Source: Rostrohypoxylon terebratum (taxonomy: Eukaryota > Ascomycota > Sordariomycetes > Xylariales > Hypoxylaceae). From it: DNA of 64,000 bases. The notes under the pieces were generated by a model that was not told the DNA's origin, did no database searches, and saw only the letters and a list, made by a program, of their open reading frames with translations. Location of the stretch: contig MU385858.1 in NCBI GenBank assembly GCA_022497145.1, positions 62,001 through 126,000 on the forward strand, read 5' to 3'. Position numbers and translations under genes: made by a program. Below, in pieces: positions 57,901 to 64,000 of the stretch (position 1 is its first letter; every line of letters starts with the position of its first letter).

Positions 57901-59102
57901 TGGCTCTGGACAGTTGGACTTTTAGGCATGATAACATAACATGTAGGACCGGGTAGCTACTAAGACTCTACGATAGCTACCGCTGATGCTGCATACGCTA
58001 CTGTAATAGTAGAGGAGGATCGTCTGGGGAACACTAGACCGAAAGAGACACGGCGAGAGGATTGAGGCAACGCTGCTAAAGTCGAATAAACCAACTCGCC
58101 AGTCGCCAGTCGCCTTCCTTCAAACTGCTCCTCCGCCGCCTCTCTCCTGCATAGCCAACTTAACTAAGACAGTACTTCATAAATCGATAACACGTAATAG
58201 CACTAAAACATAAGACATACGAGTTACACTTGTGTACAGCATACCTAATAATATTCCCAGGTCATCAACATCACCAACCCCTAAAACCCTCGAGCTGGCA
58301 GGCTGGTCTTGGTCCAATGCATCTCATCAATATCTTTGTCGCATTTTGCGCAAACTCGGGAATGCGCATTGTATCGACGACGTCTACCCCTCTCGGGGCC
58401 TCAGGTCTAATAGGTCTAGGTCTGGTCTGGTCACATACTACCTAGAACCTAGGTCCTATGTACACAGCAAAAGAGAGAGAATTCGATGTTCCATATTCCA
58501 TGCAGGTAGCGTGGTCATACCCCTGATGGACACCCCCATCGCCTCCACCGGTAAGACCATGCTGACCTGCATTTTAGCCACAAGATGAACCCCCCTGCCC
58601 TCATGCCCTTGTCCAATATGCATGTATGGGCGCACATCACTGCTAGGTACTAGATAGCACGCTCCGTTGATCTACACTGAGCGCGGGCGTGGCATGGCAT
58701 GGCATGGACCTTAGCAGGCATGGCATTGGGCAGTGCCTGTGTAAAACCCGTTCGTTAGCTATACCCCGGCAGATCCCGCCACTGGCGGAAATCTGCCTTG
58801 ACTTTATCATTTTCATTTGTATTCTCTCTCTTCTCGCAACCCACTCATAGCGAATGCAGTGAAATCGGTTCAACAAAATCTTATACCTACCTATACATTC
58901 GACATTTAGGTACGGCGGTTTGGACATGATAACGATCGTAAACACACCGAGTCACGTCATTCTGGGGATTTGATGGGATTGGACGAGAAAAGAAAAAATT
59001 ACTGGGACGTGTCTGCAAGCCTGATGAAGCTTTGGGAGGGAAATAGATGGTGACCTTGCGCGTCTCCTGTACGACTGCCGAGTTGGTGCGACACGACAGA
59101 CA
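54927..59102. other. 4.2 kb gene-free spacer between divergent surface-protein genes
   Basis: No supported gene. It must hold both promoters. It is dense in CCTAGG, TAGGTACCTA and ACCTAC words, for example 55480-55510 and 57055-57135, the latter nearly a pure array of such words. A GATTAGGCTG tandem lies at 57034-57060, a GGCATGGCAT tandem at 58690-58710, and A/T homopolymers flank 56467-56489 (TTTTTTTTTTAAAAAAAAAA-like inverted pair). Confidence 0.55.
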
Positions 59103-61893
59103 ATGTTGACATATTTTCTCGCAACCATCGTCGGGACGCTACTCGTACCCGATCTGGTCAAAGCCGACGACATCGACGCTTTATGGATCGAACCATCTTT
59201 GCAATGGCACGTTGACCCGGCCTTGATTTGAGATGGACATGGAGTTAATTGTGATATAGGTACGGCATCGATGGGAATTGGTCTTCAATTGGCCTTTTTG
59301 TGGGAGAGCCAGCTCAAGAGATCAACGTCACTATAAGTACGAGTCTATCCGAAATATGGGTTGTCGAATCCGGCGGTTGCAGTCCTAGTAAGTAGACCCG
59401 AAATTGGCAGAAAATGCGAAAACGCCGATTTATAGACAGCACTCTGACGTTTCGTAATTAGATGTTCGTTGCTCCGACGCGCGCGGTGGTATTTATAATA
59501 CTAGCGCATCGCGAAGTTGGTCACCGCTGGGCGCGTGGCAGCTCGGGTTAGATTACCTCGGATTGGGAGGAAATGGCGACTATGCGATGGAGACTGTGGT
59601 TGTCTATGACAGCGTACGTCGGTGGCAGACCTCTTTCAACAAACAGATTGTAGCTGGCATCAATGACACCGGTTACTATACTGGCTTCTTTGGGCTGGGT
59701 ATTACGCCAGGCCGCTTCAATAATGTTGTCGCACAGAGTCCCATTGCCGCTTTAGTTGAACAAGATGGTGTCATTCCTAGCCACAGCTATGGCTATACCG
59801 CTGGAGCATATTATGGTAAGTTCCAGTATAAATGTGGAAATATGAATGAATTGCTGAACTATAATTATGCAGGAGGATCAAGAGGAACCCCGTTGTCTCT
59901 GACTTTAGGCGGTTATGATGCGGAACGTTTTGAGCCCCACGATATCAACTTCAACCTCAACGCCACAACGAGACAACCAGAGGTACTTCTGAGAGCTATC
60001 ACTGCATCTGTATCCAATGTTAGCGATGCTCCTACTTCCTGGTCGGCACCCTCGGTGGCTTTATCGTCGTTTAATGAATCTGTCACAGCTCTGCTTGACA
60101 GCTCAACGCCTTACCTTTGGCTTCCAGAAACTATATGCGATCGATTTGCCGCCAATTTAAATCTCACGTGGAGTGAAACATTCGGGCTATACCTGTTCCC
60201 GGACAACGACAATTTGGAACGATATCGCTCAGCTCCTGACCTTTCATTCACTTTCACACTGTCAAGCGCGGATAATCATGACGACTTTGGCCAACCACTT
60301 AATGTTGCTGGTGTCGTGAATATCACGGTCTCTGCTAACGCATTTATCCAGAGCCTTCGTTACCCATTTATGAACCTCATTGGATTTGGTGATGCGGCGA
60401 TACCTTATTTCCCTCTGAGGCGCGCTGAGGAAAACGACACCATTATCATTGGAAGAAGCTTCTTCCAGGAAGCGTACTTGATCACGAACTACGAAACGAG
60501 TAGCTTTTCCGTCCATAAGGCAATTTTTCCAGGAAATCCACTTCGAGATACGTCAATCAAAACCATAGCAGCTTCGAATAACAGCCCCTATCCTGGCCCG
60601 CCCGTAAAACCCGATAGTAAAGGTGGTCTTTCGCAATCTCAGATCGTGGGGCTAGCGATAGGAATTTGCTTCGTAAGCATAATCGCAATAACTATTTTAT
60701 TGCTTTTGCGCCGCCGAAGAAAGGGCCAGTCGAGATCTACAGAATGTTCCGAGGAGGCTTTTAAGGACAAGGCTTCCACAATCGACTCATCACCGCCTAC
60801 TACCCCTACATCCCCCGTAGGCCGTATTGTATCCAGGATATCGAAGAATTGCACGATCCGAAAAACTAGAAAAGGAAGTGTGCGCGAGGAGCGGGAGGAA
60901 CGCGACGGACGCGAAGACCGTGATTCGGATAAAGAGCTAAAGGTGTATGAATTCGCTGCGGACCAAAGCCACGAACGCTACGAATTGCCGGCTCCAGCAC
61001 CTGTAGAATTGGATGCTACCATGACCAAAGATGCTATGGATACTAGCGATGGAGAGTCACACAGGTCAAGCGAATATGAGTTTGCAAAATATCAACTGGA
61101 ACAACAGAGGCAAGGATTGGTTCCTGAATATACCCCTCGTGTAGCAGAGTCTCCGGTCAAAACCTACAATGTCAGCCCAACATCACTGTACGGTCCATTG
61201 AACCGTATTACCGGATCTCCATCGCCAACATCGAGTCCGACGTATGACAATTCAAGCAACAATATGCCTTCACCCCTAAGCTCCCAAAGCGATTGGACAA
61301 ATAGGATGCCGGACAACTACTCTGCTCCTATGGGTTTTGTTCCTTCGCAGACGCTCTCACATTCGGCCTCGAACCCGAACATGACATACGCACCGTCCTC
61401 GCCATCATCGCTGAGCAGCCCTGAGACGGCTTCATTAAAGCATTCCGCTTCAACTACTGGATTCGGAACGTCGCTGCAGCCTCCTATAATTGGGCCGCCT
61501 CCGGCCTCGTTCCAGCGGGCGCCTATCGATGCATCCCGAGTAATCTGCTTAGGGCCATTACCGGATAATGTTCGTTTACCCAATCAGCAATGTCCCCCGC
61601 CTCCCACACAAGCTCTTCAAATTCCTCAATTATCGATACCCGGTGTCCTCCACCTTGATGGCGAAACATTTGCCTATCCTCCCGTGCCTCCGATTCCCAC
61701 CACTGAAGAATGCTACCGTACGTCTCGGCGCGTATCCACAGCGGACACTTTGGGGAGCAATTATACTGTCGAAGAGGAGGCGCGCATGGCTGCAGCACGC
61801 GACGCAGTAAATGCTCTCGGTCGGATAGACGGGGCTGACCTGATTCACATACCTCAACCAGCATCAAGGCGATATAGCTGGGAGGAACCATAA
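59103..61893 (+). CDS. Single-pass membrane protein with degenerate aspartic-protease (A1-like) ectodomain
   Basis: A type I membrane protein of 868 residues. Exons 59103-59206, 59260-59387, 59462-59815 and 59873-61893. The N terminus is a signal peptide (MLTYFLATIVGTLLVPDLVKA). Residues about 35-415 follow the pepsin fold: DGNWSSIGLFVGEPAQEINV, GFFGLGITPGRFN, SYGYTAGA, SLTLGGYDAERF and IIGRSFFQEAYLITNYE. The first catalytic motif (DTGSSxxWV in active enzymes) reads STSLSEIWV at 61-69, so its Asp is Ser; the second (DSST at 271-274) keeps Asp. It is thus probably not a protease. One helix at about 452-475 (VGLAIGICFVSIIAITILLLL) is followed by RRRRK and a 390-residue Ser/Pro-rich cytosolic tail. 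The first intron needs a GC donor (TG/gcacgt). The third intron (57 bp) has full signals and no stop, so it could be mistaken for coding. Role unknown; binding or sensing is inferred. Confidence 0.85.
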
Positions 61894-62908
61894 CTTAACA
61901 TTTCATGCTTTTCATACCGTTAAACCTCCACCTTCATATGATATCCCCGGGAGACCCTTGTCGTTTTCTTAAGACATTGTAATTAGTCATATCGACCTCG
62001 CTCGACGCACATATCTTCTTTTCATTTACGAATTTGTATATACTACCCCACCTACCTACTTGCAGGCCAGCAGCGGAGTTCGGCGGAGCGGATCTTTTGT
62101 TTTCATCTATGCTTTTTTTTCCCCCTCTTGCCAGGATCCATGCTTCAATGACGAAAAGAGGCATGAGCAAGCGAGACATGCGTGCCCTTTTTTTTTTGTC
62201 CTTTTCCCTCACAAGAGCATCATACTGGCGTTTCATGTCGGAAAGCTGTTATCGAGTGTTCTTGTAGATACTACATACATACCTTAATTACGCAGGCGGG
62301 GACTGGAAAGAGAGATGAGTTTTGGGTCGTTGATGCTTTTTACGCTGACGTATGAGAGACTTACGGGGTACGCTGATGTTCGATGCTACGATGGAAGAGA
62401 CGGATGGTGTCGTAGTGTGGTGTGTGGTGTCCGGGGGGTTGTGCAGTGCCGACCGGTATGGGCTAGAGGTAGATAGCTGTGTGTAGCTGTACAATACCCA
62501 AATGCAGAATCACGTAAAAAATGCAAAAATAGAGCTTGTCCTCGAATCTCGGTGTCCTTTTGTTCGTGAAAATTAACATGCGATTTCGTCCAAATGATTG
62601 ATTTACTTAAACGCAGTACATATGCGAGTCGATAGAATTGTTCCCATTAATTTTTGAGAATCAAATCACAGTAGGCTAGATCTCAGTCAACGAAGGAAGC
62701 TCAAAAAAGAGCGCCAACAACGCCATTTTGTAACACAAGTGACGCGTTGGAGCGGGGTTCAACGCCGAACTGATAATATTGATAAAACTAAAGACAACGC
62801 AAATACAATTAATTAAGTTCGATAATAGTGAGCAAGAAGAGAAAAAAACGGAGCGAATTTCAGAAAGTAATCTCTTTGTAAAAAAACACAGCACATCTCC
62901 AGTCAACT
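61894..62908. other. Convergent 3' regions
   Basis: 1 kb between the ends of two facing genes. No gene recognised; long A/T homopolymers occur at 62107-62120 and 62189-62199. Confidence 0.55.
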
Positions 62909-64000
62909 TTAGACAGCCTTTCCTTTTCCCTTGCCAAGGCCACTTCCTCCGAGCGAAGGAAACTCGTCTTCCTGATCCATGAGAACAGCCATGCTCGATT
63001 TTCGGCTCTCTTCTTCTGCGAGACTGAGCTGTAGCGCGAACTCCAGGTCATCGTCTACGACCGCCTTAGAGCCGGTGGCTACAGGGCTTGGCGATTCGGC
63101 CGGCTTAACCATGGGGGCGTGGCTGAACGATCCTTTGCTTCTTTTATCCTTGATCACATACGGAGAATCGTACCCTCCGGACTCGCCTGCTCCCGGTGAT
63201 CCTCCCGTATCATTGACGCCTTCCATGAGGGATAGACGGATTGCAGCTTGGATCTGGCGTTCGTAGTCGCTTTCATCCGCTGACTCGTTTTGTGCACTTG
63301 AGCTTACGGCTAGAGGACTTGGACCAGTTACACTTGGATCGGGAGTGAGAGTACTACCAGAACTAGAGGTAGTATCCAAATCTGCAGCCGAGCCCGTATC
63401 GCTGGCACTAGCTCGGCGTTGTTCATCAATGAATGACTCCTGGGAAATCATCTCGGCGTAACGTATAGCTTCCTCTTCTGTCAATTCCCCCAGACCCACG
63501 CCGAAACGGGAACGAAGGCGAGCCTGTTCTCGTGCTCTATGTTCTTGTTCGGTACGTAGTTCTTCGGCTTCTGCGGCGATGTATCCTGCGACACCGCCGC
63601 CGTGACGACGACCAGTGACTCGGCCATGGATATCCGAGTGACGGTTCCGGCGTTTGCGGCCAGTCCCATGGTTTGAAGAACTATATGACCAATAACGCAC
63701 AAAAGTTCCAAATGACACGACTCCATGAAGTAGGCCCGGATCGGGATCTAGATAGATAGCCCCAGCAGCAGCAAAATTAACATTGCGTAACGCCGGATTG
63801 GCAGAGAGTAAGTGTCGGGGCATCCGACCAGGAGAACGTGAATTGATAGTCCGAATCGGGTCCAAGGTAGACGCAAGAGGATCCCAAGCTTGAACAAGCC
63901 CGTCACTCCCGCCATGAACAAGATACAGAGCCGAAAGTGCTAAGCATGTAATTTCAGGAGATTCCGTTTGAATAATTCTGACCGGGTGTATACCATCCCC
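62909..64000 (-). CDS. WD40-repeat protein with C-terminal ubiquitin-interacting motifs (5' cut by window edge)
   Basis: The frame is open to base 64000, so the N terminus lies outside; 363 residues are seen and no intron is needed. The upstream part has WD40 character: ITCLALSALYLVHGGSDGLVQAWDPL, then AGAIYLDPDPGLLHGVVSFGTFVRYWSY. A basic Arg/Gly patch follows (GRKRRNRHS...TGRRHGGGVAG), then a long charged helix (AAEAEELRTEQEHRAREQARLRSRFG). Three UIM-like helices are visible: EEEAIRYAEMISQES, YERQIQAAIRLSLMEG and DLEFALQLSLAEEES; the last two have the Ala-x-x-x-Ser core that binds ubiquitin. The end is Gly/Lys-rich (GLGKGKGKAV). In filamentous fungi such proteins often start with an F-box, which would make it a ubiquitin-ligase adaptor; that part is not in the window. 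The ubiquitin link is well supported, the F-box is a guess. Confidence 0.87.
   Translation of the reverse strand, partial: GDGIHPVRIIQTESPEITCLALSALYLVHGGSDGLVQAWDPLASTLDPIRTINSRSPGRMPRHLLSANPALRNVNFAAAGAIYLDPDPGLLHGVVSFGTFVRYWSYSSSNHGTGRKRRNRHSDIHGRVTGRRHGGGVAGYIAAEAEELRTEQEHRAREQARLRSRFGVGLGELTEEEAIRYAEMISQESFIDEQRRASASDTGSAADLDTTSSSGSTLTPDPSVTGPSPLAVSSSAQNESADESDYERQIQAAIRLSLMEGVNDTGGSPGAGESGGYDSPYVIKDKRSKGSFSHAPMVKPAESPSPVATGSKAVVDDDLEFALQLSLAEEESRKSSMAVLMDQEDEFPSLGGSGLGKGKGKAV

Noticed and set aside
59563..61893. Start of the pseudo-protease gene at 59563
   Set aside because: The first codon there is TTG inside exon 3; upstream exons supply a signal peptide and the first half of the protease fold.
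1..64000. tRNA, rRNA, CRISPR and transposase signals
   Set aside because: No T-loop/anticodon pattern, spaced direct-repeat array or transposase motif was found on reading; a tRNA missed by eye remains possible.

Overview
The window reads as nuclear DNA of a filamentous ascomycete (Pezizomycotina, most likely Sordariomycetes or a near relative). The signs are: many short introns (45-130 bp) with GTAAGT/GTATGT donors and CTAAC-like branch sites; typical fungal proteins (SreA-type GATA factor, DUF3112 membrane protein, arginine attenuator peptide upstream of CPS small subunit, Tah18, Tvp15); and gene-poor spacers full of TAGGTACCTA/CCTAGG-type palindromes. I could place the kingdom and subphylum with confidence, but not the genus.

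Layout. 1-3093 (+): 3' end of the cytoplasmic dynein heavy chain. 6594-8401 (+): SreA, the iron-responsive GATA repressor, behind a 3.5 kb spacer that holds two CCAAT-N12-RWT sites of the HapX/CBC type. 9445-10043 (-): Tvp15-like Golgi membrane protein. 13424-15508 (+): DUF3112 seven-helix-like membrane protein. 16420-17847 (-): PP2A catalytic subunit with seven exons. 19121-21211 (-): exocyst subunit Exo84. 22000-22880 (+): Tom20. 23440-25872 (-): tRNA wybutosine enzyme Tyw1. 26542-27893 (-): unknown protein. 29537-31441 (+): acinus-like SAP/RRM protein. 32160-33495 (-): nicotinamide riboside kinase-like. 34450-35897 (-): mitochondrial arginine-specific carbamoyl-phosphate synthase small subunit, preceded by its split attenuator uORF at 35956-36287. 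37373-38361 (-): ETF beta. 38991-40270 (-): ArfGAP of the Gcs1 type. 41244-42750 (-): two-RRM protein. 46944-50240 (+): Tah18 diflavin reductase. 52735-54926 (-): secreted, probably GPI-anchored Ser/Thr-rich wall protein. 59103-61893 (+): single-pass membrane protein with a degenerate aspartic-protease ectodomain. 62909-64000 (-): 3' part of a WD40/UIM protein.

Most genes are conserved housekeeping genes in no operon-like order, so neighbours say little about function. Exon structures were worked out by hand from reading-frame continuity and splice signals; nearly all close to a multiple of three and restore known family motifs. The most rewarding finds are the three-exon arginine attenuator peptide (missed if splicing is ignored), the HapX/CBC-like sites before sreA, and the pseudo-protease membrane protein with an apparent GC-AG intron. 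I saw no CRISPR array, transposase, convincing tRNA/rRNA, biosynthetic cluster or plainly new system.
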